This document shows, in pieces, positions 37,714 through 47,439 of a stretch of 64,000 bases of DNA. The first letter of the stretch is position 1, and the number at the start of each line of letters is the position of its first letter. Under the pieces are notes generated by a model. That model did not search any database, had not been told where the DNA came from, and worked only from the letters and a program-made list of their open reading frames with translations. The position numbers and the translations under genes are program-made. Source of the DNA: Photorhabdus thracensis (lineage in GTDB: Bacteria > Pseudomonadota > Gammaproteobacteria > Enterobacterales > Enterobacteriaceae); contig NZ_CP011104.1 of assembly GCF_001010285.1 (NCBI RefSeq), positions 1,178,001 to 1,242,000 of the forward strand, written 5' to 3'.

Positions 37714-38301
37714 TTATCCCCTGATATTGCGCAAACGTATTACTGCCTGATATTGGTAGTTTATTGATGGATATTTAAACCAATGTGCAATAAGCGTCAA
37801 TTTGATAAAAACTAAACCATCTTTTGTTGGTAATTTTTCTGCTTTAAATGAATCTACCACTATCTCATTTGGGTCAAATAGCCTTTCCCAGCCATTTCCC
37901 TGACAGCTATCCGCACCTCTTTTCCATTCCACTGACTTATTGCTAAGACGATAACCAAAGAATTCTGATTCACTGTGTTCTGGTGGCTCCCATTGGTTAT
38001 TTACATTAAGATCGTATGCAATAATCAGGCATGAATCCTCACTTTCATCACTTCTATTACTAATTAATATTGGCTTTCCATCGCAATAATGCTGGCAATA
38101 TCCTGCACGGCGAATATCTTTTTCCATAATATGCAATGTTTGTTTAGCGAAATACCCTAAACGATATCGCTGATATAACTCCATTATTTGTCTGGTTAGA
38201 ACCGGGTAACTTTTAGCAATCGCCAGTAAGATAATAGTGCCAATAGCCATTGCCGCAATCACTTCTAACAATGTCATTCCAGATTGGTTTTTATGTTCCA
38301 T
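37714..38301 (-). CDS. ppdB: prepilin-like protein, PpdB family
   Basis: A 195-residue GspJ-like pseudopilin. The leader ends in QSG and continues MTLLEVIAAMAIGTIILL, a canonical prepilin peptidase site with the conserved Glu at +5. The RRAGYCQHYC and NGWERLFDPNEIVVDSF segments align with PpdB of E. coli. It follows ppdA by 42 bases and precedes ygdB by 5 bases. Likely an inner-membrane minor pseudopilin needing PilD-type processing; assembly function is not proven for this family. Confidence 0.83.
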   Translation of the reverse strand: MEHKNQSGMTLLEVIAAMAIGTIILLAIAKSYPVLTRQIMELYQRYRLGYFAKQTLHIMEKDIRRAGYCQHYCDGKPILISNRSDESEDSCLIIAYDLNVNNQWEPPEHSESEFFGYRLSNKSVEWKRGADSCQGNGWERLFDPNEIVVDSFKAEKLPTKDGLVFIKLTLIAHWFKYPSINYQYQAVIRLRNIRG

Positions 38302-38343
38302 TATTACAATAGAGTATCACTTATTTTATAAAAAAAAGCATAA

Positions 38344-38859
38344 TTAACCACACGCTGGGATACTATTAAACTTATTATTACTACATGATCTTACTCTTCC
38401 TCGTGAAGAAAAAATAACTGATATTTCACCTGCGGAATTAGCCAAGATAAAACTCGCTGGCATCATCGTGTTTCTTATTCCATGAAACTCTATCTGTTCC
38501 TTAGTTGCTGAACTTATAACAACATCCTGATAGGATGATTTTATACCCTCAACATTCTCTAAATCACAATCAGCAAGTGCAGATCTAGAAAGCGCCATAC
38601 ACCACTCTTTTCCCGTTTTCAACCACAACACCACCTCTTTATTCAGATAATTTGCCATAGATTGTTGCCTGGCGATAAATGTCAATACCTTCTGTACTGA
38701 CTCCTGTAACCTGGCTCTTTCCTGATGATCACCCCATTCCTGTATCCCCCATAAAGAAAATATTGAAATTAAAACAATAACAATCATCAATTCCAATAAG
38801 GAAAAACCTAATTGATTATCAATATTATAACTGCCAATTATATTAATGTTATCTTCCAT
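38344..38859 (-). CDS. ppdA: prepilin-like protein, PpdA family
   Basis: A 171-residue GspH/FimT-type pseudopilin. A longer than usual leader (~18 residues) ends in LG, followed by FSLLELMIVIVLISIFSLWG. The C-terminal half has GIRNTMMPASF and SSRGRVRSC, matching the E. coli PpdA pattern including a paired cysteine near the end. It is the first gene of the prepilin-recC cluster. In E. coli, thyA is directly upstream; here about 1.2 kb of toxin-antitoxin remains separate them. The long leader could mean a later start, but no internal ATG gives a shorter leader. Confidence 0.8.
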   Translation of the reverse strand: MEDNINIIGSYNIDNQLGFSLLELMIVIVLISIFSLWGIQEWGDHQERARLQESVQKVLTFIARQQSMANYLNKEVVLWLKTGKEWCMALSRSALADCDLENVEGIKSSYQDVVISSATKEQIEFHGIRNTMMPASFILANSAGEISVIFSSRGRVRSCSNNKFNSIPACG

Positions 38860-39069
38860 TAAAAATTCCTTACATCCTTTCGTAAGACATTCTATTTATT
38901 TTAAAAACAGAATAAACACATAATTGAATTTTATGTGAGAGTGCATCAATAAAAAAATAACAATATATTATTGTTACATTTAAATTGCGTAGAGCCTCGC
39001 AAAAATCAATAAGGATAGACGTTTTTGTTTATTATTATTGTCATGCATTGTAAGCTTATATGGCTATAA
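38860..39069. promoter_or_regulatory. AT-rich upstream region of ppdA with an 8-3-8 palindrome
   Basis: The gap holds the ppdA promoter region. The perfect inverted repeat TAACAATA-TAT-TATTGTTA at 38958-38976 is the only ordered element I see. It could be an operator for ppdA or for the decayed toxin-antitoxin module beside it. No regulator can be named. Confidence 0.35.
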
Positions 39070-39153
39070 GGAAGAAGTTTCATCAATATAATCAAAAAAA
39101 ACTCTTCACATATCGTATCCCACGCAGAATACGATAAACGAACCGACTACTAA
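39070..39153 (+). pseudogene. higB: 3' remnant of a HigB-type toxin gene
   Basis: Reading in the frame that ends at the TAA at 39151-39153 gives about 27 codons ending SSHIVSHAEYDKRTDY. The HAEYDK segment is typical of the C-terminus of HigB/RelE-superfamily toxins (…THxEYDK…). The stop is 15 bases before the higA start, the normal toxin-first higBA spacing. The rest of the toxin gene is absent upstream. The match is short, so confidence is limited, but position and motif agree. Confidence 0.5.
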
Positions 39154-39168
39154 TGGAGAAACCAGAGA

Positions 39169-39589
39169 ATGATCAATTTTGCAGTCGTTCAAGAACGGGC
39201 TAGCGCTCTGTTTTCAGAGATCCCTTGGCTGGCCTACATCGATACCGTAGAACAATATAAAGAAGCGCTGGATTTAACTGATGAGCTTTTCAAAGATTAC
39301 GACAACAACAAAGGGCTAATTGAGATTCTAGCTACAGTAATTGAACGTTATGAAGATACCGCCCCTGAATTTGCAGAATTTAATCAGGCTATTAAAAATA
39401 TCCCTACGGGGTTGCAACCTTGCGGGTTCTGATGGATCAACACGGCTTTAAACAAGCCGACCCTAAAAACGAAATCGGGAAAACCTCCCTCGTATCACAA
39501 TCCTGGGTGGAACTAGGTCGCTGATAGTAACCCATATAAAAGCCTTAAATACACGTTTTAAGGTTTCTAGTGCAGTTTTTATCGATTAG
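39169..39589 (+). pseudogene. higA: HigA-type antitoxin gene broken by two single-base frameshifts
   Basis: The first 80 codons read as a HigA N-terminus (EQYKEALDLTDEL, ERYEDTAPEFAEFNQAI). After a G run at about 39408-39411 the match moves to another frame (GVATLRVLMDQHGFKQAD, NEIGKTSLVSQ), as in HigA GGIAVIRTLMDQYG. Near 39500 it moves again (ILGGTRSLIVTHIKALNTRF, KVSSAVFID) and ends at TAG 39587-39589. One added base at each point restores a full HTH antitoxin of about 139 residues ending in the usual FID. As written, translation stops at 39430. No complete toxin gene is present. Sequencing error at the G run is possible, but two independent shifts plus a lost toxin favour real decay. Confidence 0.8.
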
Positions 39590-39646
39590 CTTTATCTGTT
39601 CCCTCAATTAATTGAGTAACAAAAGGATTTTTTTAAACTTTATATG

Positions 39647-39925
39647 TTACACCCGACGTTCCCTGCGTCTGCAAAGTGCTTCTTCAGGGGTTATTTTTCT
39701 ACCTTCTATAATGTCTTTCTTAGACAACATTGTGATTTTGAGCAACGCTATCGCCTGTTGTTCCGTGTTTCTATCGGCCAGTTCTCTCTCACTTTCCGCT
39801 ACTGGTTGAATAATCAATTTAGATACCTCGTTATTAGTGACAAACAGACTACTCTCGAAATATTCAGGGTTGTTGGGCAGATCTCTGACTTTTTTCTGAG
39901 AAATAGTATTTATGGTCTTTTTTCT
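39647..39925 (-). pseudogene. Phd/YefM-like antitoxin remnant without a usable start
   Basis: The minus strand is open for 92 codons, bounded upstream by TAG at 39926-39928, and contains no ATG or GTG near its beginning. The translation includes SLFVTNNEVSKLIIQPVAE, then EQQAIALLKITML and IIEGRKITPEEALCRRRE. This order (VTNNxxxxxxIxP, then an acidic helix with ITPEEAxxxxRxR) recalls Phd/YefM-type antitoxins. The two overlapping plus-strand frames here have no family resemblance. It is probably the 3' part of a decayed antitoxin gene, but the family call is from pattern memory only. Confidence 0.42.
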
Positions 39926-39951
39926 CTACTTCTGCGTGTCTGTATTTATAT

Positions 39952-39994
39952 CATCAAAATCAAAAGGGAGACAATTTATAATAAATTGTCTCCC
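39952..39994 (-). terminator. thyA rho-independent terminator
   Basis: GGGAGACAATTTAT and ATAAATTGTCTCCC form a perfect 14-bp stem with a single-base centre (39966-39994). On the minus strand the stem is followed by TTTTGATTTTGAT. It begins 33 bases after the thyA stop. An 11-C run (39992-40002 on the plus strand) immediately adjoins and partly overlaps the stem. Confidence 0.8.
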
Positions 39995-40027
39995 CCCCCC
40001 CCAGATTTGTTGCTAATAACCGAATAA

Positions 40028-40822
40028 CTAAATAGCAACCGGTGCCTTTATTCCTGGATACGGGTCATAATCGACAATTTCAAAATCATCAAATTTATAA
40101 TCAAAAAGTGATTCCGGTTTACGCTTTATGATCAATTTTGGCAGTGGACGCGGTTCGCGACTAAGCTGTAACTGTGTCTGTTCCATATGGTTGTTATAAA
40201 GATGCGTGTCACCACCAGTCCAGACAAAATCGCCCACTGCCAGATCACACTGCTGTGCCAGCATATGAACCAACAATGCATAGCTGGCAATATTGAACGG
40301 CAAACCAAGGAATACATCACAGGAACGCTGGTAAAGCTGGCAGGAAAGTTTGCCATCCGCAACATAAAACTGGAAGAAAGCATGGCATGGCGCTAATGCC
40401 ATTTTATCCAGTTCACCAACGTTCCAGGCCGATACAATGATCCTGCGTGAATCCTGATCGCTTTTAAGCTGTTCCAGCACTGTTTTCAGTTGGTCGATCT
40501 GGCGGCCATCCGCTGTTCCCCATGCACGCCATTGTTTACCATACACAGGCCCCAAATCGCCGTTTTCATCCGCCCATTCATCCCAAATAGTGACACTATT
40601 TTCATGCAGGTATTTGATATTCGTATCACCATTCAGGAACCAAAGAAGCTCATGAATAATTGAGCGGATATGACAACGTTTAGTTGTCACCAGTGGGAAA
40701 CCATCCTGCAAATTGAAACGCATCTGATGCCCGAAAATGGAGACAGTCCCCGTCCCGGTGCGGTCTGCTTTCGGAGTGCCTTCTTCAAGCACTCTTTTCA
40801 TTAAGTCCAGATACTGTTTCAT
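40028..40822 (-). CDS. thyA: thymidylate synthase
   Basis: A 264-residue ThyA, identical in length to E. coli. Active-site region [14 protein letters not shown] holds the catalytic Cys; the DxxRR-type [13 protein letters not shown] phosphate-binding arginines and [18 protein letters not shown] are intact. It makes dTMP from dUMP with methylene-tetrahydrofolate. The start overlaps the lgt stop as ATGA, the same coupled lgt-thyA arrangement as in E. coli. Confidence 0.98.
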   Translation of the reverse strand: MKQYLDLMKRVLEEGTPKADRTGTGTVSIFGHQMRFNLQDGFPLVTTKRCHIRSIIHELLWFLNGDTNIKYLHENSVTIWDEWADENGDLGPVYGKQWRAWGTADGRQIDQLKTVLEQLKSDQDSRRIIVSAWNVGELDKMALAPCHAFFQFYVADGKLSCQLYQRSCDVFLGLPFNIASYALLVHMLAQQCDLAVGDFVWTGGDTHLYNNHMEQTQLQLSREPRPLPKLIIKRKPESLFDYKFDDFEIVDYDPYPGIKAPVAI

Positions 40823-41694
40823 TTTACCTCTTGTACCTTATTACCTTGGTGTTTGTATGCCCATATCATCATTAAAACTCCCGCCAGGATCATTGGAACA
40901 GAAAGAATCTGTCCCATGCTGATTCCATCGAATAAACCCAGTTGTGCATCCGGTTGACGGAAGAATTCCACTATTATCCTGAAAACACCGTAGCCAATTA
41001 AGAACAGGCCGGAAACACTGCCCATTGGACGAGGTTTACGGATATATAAATTTAAAATAATAAACAGGACGATCCCCTCTAACGCCATTTCGTAGAGTTG
41101 TGAAGGGTGACGGGGAAGAACGCCATATTGTTCAAGTATTGATAACAGTGAAGGATCAGTTGCTGCCAGTGCAATATCTTCACTACGGGAGCTTGGAAAC
41201 AACATAGCCCACGGTGTATCCAATGTGACACGCCCCCACAATTCACCGTTAATAAAGTTACCGATTCTCCCCATTCCTAAGCCAAAAGGGACTAACGGTG
41301 CAATGAAGTCAGCAACTTTTAAGAAGTGGCGTTTAGTTCTGCGGCCAAATAACCACATTGCGCAGATAACACCCATCAAACCACCGTGGAAAGACATTCC
41401 TCCATCCCAAACTTTAAACAAATAAAGCGGGTTATCGAGAAAGGCAGGGAGATTATAAAACAGTACGTAGCCAAGACGGCCACCAACAAAGACGCCAACA
41501 AATCCCGCATAGAGCAAGTTCTCTACTTCATTTTTTGCCCAACCACTATTGGGTTTCGCAGCCCTGCGTGTCGCCAGCCACATGGCGAATACAAACCCCA
41601 CCAGGTACATAAAACCATACCAATGAAGGGATATGGGGCCTATTGAAAAAATAACCGGGTCAATATTAGGAAATGCCAGGTAACTGTTACTCAT
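40819..41694 (-). CDS. lgt: prolipoprotein diacylglyceryl transferase
   Basis: A 291-residue integral membrane protein with about seven hydrophobic segments and the Lgt signature [14 protein letters not shown]. The HGG motif ([14 protein letters not shown]) and the periplasmic HPSQLYE segment are present. It transfers diacylglycerol to the lipobox Cys of prolipoproteins in the inner membrane. It is coupled to thyA (ATGA) and preceded by ptsP with a 75-base gap. Confidence 0.97.
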   Translation of the reverse strand: MSNSYLAFPNIDPVIFSIGPISLHWYGFMYLVGFVFAMWLATRRAAKPNSGWAKNEVENLLYAGFVGVFVGGRLGYVLFYNLPAFLDNPLYLFKVWDGGMSFHGGLMGVICAMWLFGRRTKRHFLKVADFIAPLVPFGLGMGRIGNFINGELWGRVTLDTPWAMLFPSSRSEDIALAATDPSLLSILEQYGVLPRHPSQLYEMALEGIVLFIILNLYIRKPRPMGSVSGLFLIGYGVFRIIVEFFRQPDAQLGLFDGISMGQILSVPMILAGVLMMIWAYKHQGNKVQEVK

Positions 41695-41769
41695 CGTTCC
41701 CCACTTAATATTTAAAATGAATACCCTAAGGCAAATGATTGCGGATCATAGCACAGGCCGTTAAGCGGA

Positions 41770-44016
41770 TTAAATTCCGCCTCTGACCAAACCGCCAATC
41801 CCATGCCGCTCCATAAACGTTGCTGACAGCTCCTTTACTCTTAGGCTGGTTTCAGCCTGTAGTACTTCGGTCATTAACTGCTCAACCTGAACCATCTCCA
41901 GATGACGTAATAAATATTTAATCCTTGGCACACTACAACCACTCATACTCAGGCTGCGATAGCCAAGGCCAATTAATAGCAGAGCACCCATAGGAGAACC
42001 CGCCATTTCACCACAAATACTGATAGCAAGACCTGCTTGCCGGCTATTTTCAAATACCAGTTTTAATGCCCGAATCACAGCCGGATGTAGACAATCATAA
42101 AGGGAAGCGACATGGGTGTTGTTCCGATCCACAGCCAACAGATACTGTGTCAGGTCATTGGTTCCAATAGAAACAAAATCGACTCTGCTCTTCAGTTGTG
42201 GCAAGAGAAAAATAACCGAAGGAACTTCTATCATCACGCCAAGCTGCGGCATAGGTATCTGATGCGCCAGAATTTGCTCAACTTCCTCTTTCGCTCTGTC
42301 TATCAACCTCTTAGCTTCATCAATCTCTTCCATGCTGGTGACCATTGGCAGCAGAATTTTCAAATTACCGCTATTAACATTCGCTCTGAGCATAGCCCTA
42401 AGCTGAATAAGAAAAATTTCCGGTTGGTCCAATGTCACCCGTATACCACGCCACCCCAAACAAGGGTTCTCTTCGCTGATAGGCATGTAAGGCAGTTGTT
42501 TATCCGCACCAATATCAAGTGTACGTAATACCACCGGTTTATCAGGAAATAATTGCAGCATCTCCTGATAACGGGCTTTTTGTTCATCTTCTGAAGGGAA
42601 ACCACAGTGCAGCATAAAGGGTATTTCGGTTCGATAGAGGCCAACACCATCAATATTATTGCCTATATGTAACTCATATTTCAGGCTCAGACCCGCATTA
42701 AGTTGAACAAGAATACGCTCACCACTTTTGAGCCGCGCTTCCTGATCAACATCCCCTTCAGCCAGTTTGCTAAGTGCTTTTTCTTCTTCGATGATCTGTT
42801 TATATTCCTGAGAAATTAACGGTTCAGGTTCAATAAAAACTTCTCCGCGGAAACCATCAAGAATCAGCATACGATTGTGCAGAAGTTCCGGCTGGATATC
42901 AGCCCCCATAATAGCCGGGATACCCATCGCACGAACCAATATGGCAGAGTGTGAATGCGTCGCGCCATCACGAACAATAACCCCTGCTAATCTTTCCTGC
43001 GGCATTTCTGCCAATAGGTTAGCACTCAGTTCATCAGCAACCAGAATAAACCATTCAGGCCACTGATGGCTAACTGTCGGTGAATCATCCAGATGAAACA
43101 GTAATCGTTGCCCAAGTGCCCGCAGATCCGATGCCCTTTCCCGCATATAGGCGTCCTGTAAGCTGGCGAATTGCTCTGCGTATTTCTCAATAACTTGTTT
43201 AACCGCCCATTGCGCGACAAATCCCTGCTCAATACAAGAAAACAGATCTTGTTTCAGTTGAGGGTCATTCAAAAGGTAGGAATAGAGATCAAAAATCGCG
43301 GCACTCTCTTTTTGAGAGCCGGTAGTAAAACGCTTACTGAGCCGCCGGCATTCCGCCATCGTATCTTCAAGTGCCTGAATCAGACGAGAGCGTTCCGCAG
43401 CATGATCAAGGGTTGATGCTTCAAAAATTTGTTCAAGTGAAGGCTGGGAACAATCCTGCCAACCCTGGGCCATGACGATGCCACTGGAAATTGCCAACGC
43501 TTTAATTCGAGTCTGCCGGTAGTGACCAAACAACCCCTTGGTCTGAGCCTGAGCAAGAATCACAGCCAGTTGTGTCGCAAGCGTCACCATAAAGGATTCT
43601 TCGGTCTCATTAAACAAGCGTTGTTCCTGCTGTTGAACGACCAGAACGCCTTGCAACTGACGGCGATAAATAACGGGAACTCCCAAAAAAGCGCGGAAGT
43701 TATCTTCCTTAACCTGAGGCAGATATTTGAAACTTGGATGACTGCGTACATCCGCCAAATTAATCAGTTCAGATAATTGACCAACTTGTCCAACCACTCC
43801 CTCACCAAATGCCAGGCTGATAATTCCTCCCCGGGGTTTCCTCAATCCTCGGGTTGCCATCAGGTAATAACACTGCCGTTGATGATCAGCAAGATAGATA
43901 GAGCACACATCGGTGCTCATCGCCAAGCAGGTCTCATTCACCAATAGCTCAAGCGCTTCGGCCAGATTGGTTGCCATAGCAACTTTTTCAACAATTTCCC
44001 GTAAGCGCATAAGCAT
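41770..44016 (-). CDS. ptsP: phosphoenolpyruvate-protein phosphotransferase PtsP (enzyme I-Ntr)
   Basis: A 748-residue enzyme I-Ntr. An N-terminal GAF domain (~1-160) precedes the enzyme I core. The phosphorylated His lies in GATHSHSAILVRAMGIP; the PEP-binding barrel carries GIRVTLDQPEIF and the signature VDFVSIGTNDLTQY, with Cys in SICGEMAG. It starts the nitrogen-PTS phosphorelay to NPr and EIIA-Ntr. It follows rppH by 9 bases, as in E. coli (rppH-ptsP-lgt-thyA order), so the four genes probably share transcripts. Confidence 0.97.
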   Translation of the reverse strand: MLMRLREIVEKVAMATNLAEALELLVNETCLAMSTDVCSIYLADHQRQCYYLMATRGLRKPRGGIISLAFGEGVVGQVGQLSELINLADVRSHPSFKYLPQVKEDNFRAFLGVPVIYRRQLQGVLVVQQQEQRLFNETEESFMVTLATQLAVILAQAQTKGLFGHYRQTRIKALAISSGIVMAQGWQDCSQPSLEQIFEASTLDHAAERSRLIQALEDTMAECRRLSKRFTTGSQKESAAIFDLYSYLLNDPQLKQDLFSCIEQGFVAQWAVKQVIEKYAEQFASLQDAYMRERASDLRALGQRLLFHLDDSPTVSHQWPEWFILVADELSANLLAEMPQERLAGVIVRDGATHSHSAILVRAMGIPAIMGADIQPELLHNRMLILDGFRGEVFIEPEPLISQEYKQIIEEEKALSKLAEGDVDQEARLKSGERILVQLNAGLSLKYELHIGNNIDGVGLYRTEIPFMLHCGFPSEDEQKARYQEMLQLFPDKPVVLRTLDIGADKQLPYMPISEENPCLGWRGIRVTLDQPEIFLIQLRAMLRANVNSGNLKILLPMVTSMEEIDEAKRLIDRAKEEVEQILAHQIPMPQLGVMIEVPSVIFLLPQLKSRVDFVSIGTNDLTQYLLAVDRNNTHVASLYDCLHPAVIRALKLVFENSRQAGLAISICGEMAGSPMGALLLIGLGYRSLSMSGCSVPRIKYLLRHLEMVQVEQLMTEVLQAETSLRVKELSATFMERHGIGGLVRGGI

Positions 44017-44025
44017 GGAGCTAAC

Positions 44026-44556
44026 CTAACTTCTTTTGCGACGATAAGAATATGAAGAACGCGACAACGATATGCTTTCTTGCATTGGCATCACAACCGA
44101 AGCAAATTCCTTCATCACACGCCGGTAAACATCGCGCTTAAAAGAGACAACCTGCCGGACAGGATACCAATAGCTGACCCAGCGCCAGCCATCAAACTCC
44201 GGGGTATTACTGTGCTGCACATTAATATCTTCTTCATTACAAAGCAGTTGTAATAAAAACCACCGCTGCTTTTGGCCAATACAGACAGGTCTTGTATCCC
44301 AACGCACCAAACGCTTGGGTAATTTGTAACGTAACCAATTACGAGTAGAGGCCAGAACGCGTACATCTTTCCGACCTAAACCAACTTCTTCATACAGTTC
44401 CCGGTACATAGCCTGCTCTGGTGATTCCCCCGGATTAATCCCCCCCTGAGGGAATTGCCAGGAATGTTGCCCATAACGCCGGGCCCACAAAACCTGGCCT
44501 TGTCGATTACAAATTACAATTCCTACATTCGGGCGGTAGCCATCATCATCGATCAC
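44026..44556 (-). CDS. rppH: RNA pyrophosphohydrolase
   Basis: A 176-residue Nudix hydrolase of the RppH/NudH type. The Nudix box [22 protein letters not shown] is complete, preceded by the typical start [17 protein letters not shown]. It removes pyrophosphate from 5'-triphosphorylated mRNA and so opens mRNA to RNase E decay. It is the first gene of the rppH-ptsP-lgt-thyA set. In E. coli the upstream neighbour is mutH; here a divergent TPP-controlled thi operon is found instead. Confidence 0.97.
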   Translation of the reverse strand: MIDDDGYRPNVGIVICNRQGQVLWARRYGQHSWQFPQGGINPGESPEQAMYRELYEEVGLGRKDVRVLASTRNWLRYKLPKRLVRWDTRPVCIGQKQRWFLLQLLCNEEDINVQHSNTPEFDGWRWVSYWYPVRQVVSFKRDVYRRVMKEFASVVMPMQESISLSRSSYSYRRKRS

Positions 44557-44638
44557 CAGACTACCTCAATAAACTAAATTTGAAAGATGACTAATTGTTT
44601 CACACTACCCTCAAGTGGTAAACCTCTATCATTGGACT

Positions 44639-44666
44639 TTGCAGTCGCTAGCTAAATCTCTACAAT
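44639..44666 (+). promoter_or_regulatory. sigma-70 promoter of the thi operon
   Basis: TTGCAG (44639-44644) and TACAAT (44661-44666) are 16 bases apart and end about ten bases before the TPP aptamer, the expected position for the promoter of riboswitch-controlled thiBPQ. Confidence 0.65.
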
Positions 44667-44675
44667 AGCGCCATC

Positions 44676-44757
44676 TCAACGGGGTGCTGGCTGTTTAAAA
44701 CAGTCTTGCTGAGAGTAACCCGCCGAACCTGATCCGGCTAATACCGGCGTAGGGATT
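44676..44757 (+). ncRNA. TPP (THI-box) riboswitch
   Basis: The leader has the conserved THI elements in order: ACGGGGTGC (P1/J), a P3 hairpin around CTGTTTAAAACAG, CTGAGAGTAACCC, then CCGAACCTGATCCGG, CTAATACCGGCG and TAGGGA closing P1. It lies about 90 bases upstream of thiB. Thiamine pyrophosphate binding would reduce expression of the thiamine transporter. No clear intrinsic terminator follows, and the ribosome site is close to the start codon, so translational control is the simpler guess. Confidence 0.95.
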
Positions 44758-44845
44758 TGAGCTGCTAATTGTTTCACAGAAATTATCTTTCCGTTTAGCG
44801 CACCCTCAGATCCTTTGCCAATCCTCTTAAATTAAGGAGAGCAAA

Positions 44846-45859
44846 GTGTTTAAGACGTTATTTTCCAAATTAATCGTACTGACGATACTGTCAGCCTCTG
44901 CTTTGTTATTGAGTCAAGTTGCACAGGCAAAGCCGATATTAACTGTCTACACCTATGATTCTTTTGCCACCGAATGGGGACCAGGGCCTGCGATTAAGAA
45001 AGCATTTGAAGCTGAATGTGACTGTGAACTGAAATTTGTTGCTCTGGAAGATGGTGTGTCTCTGCTCAACCGCCTCAGAATGGAGGGAAAGCGCACGACT
45101 GCCGATATTATCCTTGGTCTGGATAACAACTTGATTCAAGCGGCCCAACAAACCGGTCTGTTCACTGAAAGCCAAGTGGATACTCACAAACTGAAACTGC
45201 CTGTGCCATGGAATAACAACGTATTTATTCCTTATGACTATGGTTACTTTGCCTTCATTTACAACAAAAATACGTTGCCAAATCCGCCAAAGAGCATGGA
45301 TGAACTGATCAACAGTCACAATAACTGGAAAGTGATCTATCAAGATCCCCGTACCAGCACACCAGGACAAGGTTTGCTGTTGTGGATGCAGAAAATTTAT
45401 GGTGATGATGCCCCACAAGCCTGGCAAAAACTGGCAAAGAAAACACTGACAGTCACCAAAGGCTGGAGTGAAGCTTATGGTCTGTTCCTAAAAGGCGAAG
45501 GCGATTTGGTCCTGAGCTATACCTCTTCACCGGGCTATCACATTTTGTCTGAGAAGAAAGACTATTATGCTGCGGCAACGTTTAGTGAAGGTCATTACCT
45601 GCAAGTCGAAGTTGCCGCCCAACTGGCCTCCAGCAAGCAACCGGAACTTGCCCAGAAATTTATGCAGTTTATATTAACTCCGGCTTTCCAACAGGAAATT
45701 CCAACCACTAACTGGATGTATCCGGTGATTGATATCCAACTACCAGAAGTTTATTCACAGCTTTCAATACCAGAAAAATCGTTACAGTACCGCGCGGAAG
45801 ACGTCGCAAAACACCGTAATAAATGGATTCGTGCATGGCAAAGCGCTGTCAGCCGCTGA
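44846..45859 (+). CDS. thiB: thiamine/TPP-binding periplasmic protein
   Basis: A 337-residue periplasmic binding protein beginning with GTG; AAGGAGA lies a few bases upstream. The signal peptide ends near AQAKP (~29). KPILTVYTYDSFATEWGPGPAIKKAFE and the TSPGYH segment match ThiB (TbpA). It captures thiamine, thiamine phosphate and TPP for ThiPQ. It is the first gene after the TPP riboswitch and overlaps thiP by 25 bases. Confidence 0.96.
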   Translation: MFKTLFSKLIVLTILSASALLLSQVAQAKPILTVYTYDSFATEWGPGPAIKKAFEAECDCELKFVALEDGVSLLNRLRMEGKRTTADIILGLDNNLIQAAQQTGLFTESQVDTHKLKLPVPWNNNVFIPYDYGYFAFIYNKNTLPNPPKSMDELINSHNNWKVIYQDPRTSTPGQGLLLWMQKIYGDDAPQAWQKLAKKTLTVTKGWSEAYGLFLKGEGDLVLSYTSSPGYHILSEKKDYYAAATFSEGHYLQVEVAAQLASSKQPELAQKFMQFILTPAFQQEIPTTNWMYPVIDIQLPEVYSQLSIPEKSLQYRAEDVAKHRNKWIRAWQSAVSR

Positions 45860-47439
45860 TAGCCGGATGGCTGTTGCCGGGGGCGATTGCCTCCGGTCTT
45901 TTGCTATTGGTCGCTTTACTGGCATTCGGTACACTTTGGTTTAACGCGCCTGAAGGCGACTGGTATTTGCTGACAGAAGATCGCTATTTGTGGCATGTGG
46001 TGCGTTTTACATTCTGGCAAGCTTTTTTATCGGCTCTGTTTTCTGTTACACCCGCTATTTTTCTTTCCCGAGCACTCTACCGCCGTCATTTTCCGGGCCG
46101 AACCTTGTTTCTGCGCCTGTGTGCTATGACGCTGGTTTTGCCTGTACTGGTCGCTCTGTTTGGCATTCTGACTGTCTATGGCAGAGTCGGCTGGCTGGCG
46201 CAGTTCTGTGAATGGGCCGGTATTAATTACCATTTCACACCTTACGGTTTACAGGGAATTTTGCTGGCGCATATCTTCTTTAATATGCCACTGGCAACAC
46301 GGCTGTTACTGCAATCACTGGAAAACATTGCGGTGGAACAACGGCAGTTAGCCGCACAGTTAGGCATGAATGAATGGCAACATTTTCGTTTTGTTGAATG
46401 GCCTTACCTGCGCCGCCAAATCCTGCCAACCGGCGCGCTGATTTTTATGCTCTGCTTCGCCAGTTTTGCCACAGTGCTGGCTTTAGGTGGCGGGCCTGCG
46501 GCAACGACTGTCGAGCTGGCAATCTATCAGGCGTTAAGCTATGACTACGATCTCAGCCGTGCCGCGTTACTGGCTTTGATTCAGCTGACTTGCTGTCTTG
46601 GTCTTGTTCTTCTTAGTCAGAAACTTAACAGTGCTCTATCCATCGGCTATAGCAATCAACAGCAGTGGCGTAATCCACAGGATACTTTGCTGAGAAAAAT
46701 CTGTGACAGCATGTTAATTATCGCAGCATTGTTACTGCTGGTTCCCCCATTGTTGGCTGTTGTTGTGGATGGTCTGAACAGCGGGTTATTTAACGTATTG
46801 TGCCAGCCTGTATTGTGGCAGGCATTTATCACATCCGTTGTGATTGCTTTAGGTGCCGGATTACTGTGCGTTTTGTTCACGATGCTGCTGCTGTGGAGCA
46901 GCCGCGAGCTGTACCTGTGTTATTCACCCCGCTGGGGACAAGCGATGGAAATAAGCGGTTTGTTGATCCTGGCTATGCCCGGCATCGTGCTGGCAACCGG
47001 TTTCTTTCTACTCCTTAACGACACCATCGGCTTGCCCCGCTCACCCTATGGTCTGGTGATTTTAACCAACGCACTGATGGCAATTCCTTATGCATTGAAA
47101 GTTCTGGATAATCCAATGAAAGATCTAGCAGCCCGCTATAATCCGCTGTGCAGATCCCTAAATATTCAAGGTATTAACCGACTGTGTTGGATTGAATTAA
47201 AAGCACTGAAAATCCCGCTGGCGCAAGCTCTGGCTTTTGCTTGTGTCCTTTCGATTGGGGATTTTGGTGTTGTCGCGCTGTTTGGTAATGAAGATTTCCG
47301 TACACTTCCTTTCTATCTGTACCAGCAAATAGGGGCTTACCGTAGTCAAGATGGCGCAGTCACCGCCTTATTGCTGTTATTGTTGTGCTTTATGCTGTTT
47401 AGTTTACTTGAACGCTTACCGGGACGACGTCATGCTTAA
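45835..47439 (+). CDS. thiP: thiamine ABC transporter permease
   Basis: A 534-residue two-lobed permease with about 12 membrane segments and two EAA-type loops ([17 protein letters not shown] and the [15 protein letters not shown] region). The open frame begins at 45823, but E. coli ThiP starts at the equivalent of [16 protein letters not shown], so the ATG at 45835 is chosen. Either start lies within the end of thiB, so translation is coupled. It forms the thiamine channel with ThiQ. Confidence 0.95.
   Translation: MAKRCQPLIAGWLLPGAIASGLLLLVALLAFGTLWFNAPEGDWYLLTEDRYLWHVVRFTFWQAFLSALFSVTPAIFLSRALYRRHFPGRTLFLRLCAMTLVLPVLVALFGILTVYGRVGWLAQFCEWAGINYHFTPYGLQGILLAHIFFNMPLATRLLLQSLENIAVEQRQLAAQLGMNEWQHFRFVEWPYLRRQILPTGALIFMLCFASFATVLALGGGPAATTVELAIYQALSYDYDLSRAALLALIQLTCCLGLVLLSQKLNSALSIGYSNQQQWRNPQDTLLRKICDSMLIIAALLLLVPPLLAVVVDGLNSGLFNVLCQPVLWQAFITSVVIALGAGLLCVLFTMLLLWSSRELYLCYSPRWGQAMEISGLLILAMPGIVLATGFFLLLNDTIGLPRSPYGLVILTNALMAIPYALKVLDNPMKDLAARYNPLCRSLNIQGINRLCWIELKALKIPLAQALAFACVLSIGDFGVVALFGNEDFRTLPFYLYQQIGAYRSQDGAVTALLLLLLCFMLFSLLERLPGRRHA

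Noticed and set aside
39644-40027. 127-codon plus-strand open frame downstream of higA
   Set aside because: No ribosome site, odd composition and a run of prolines from the poly-C tract; the antitoxin-like pattern is on the opposite strand.
44939-45427. 162-codon minus-strand frame inside thiB
   Set aside because: Shadow of thiB; no start context and no family resemblance.
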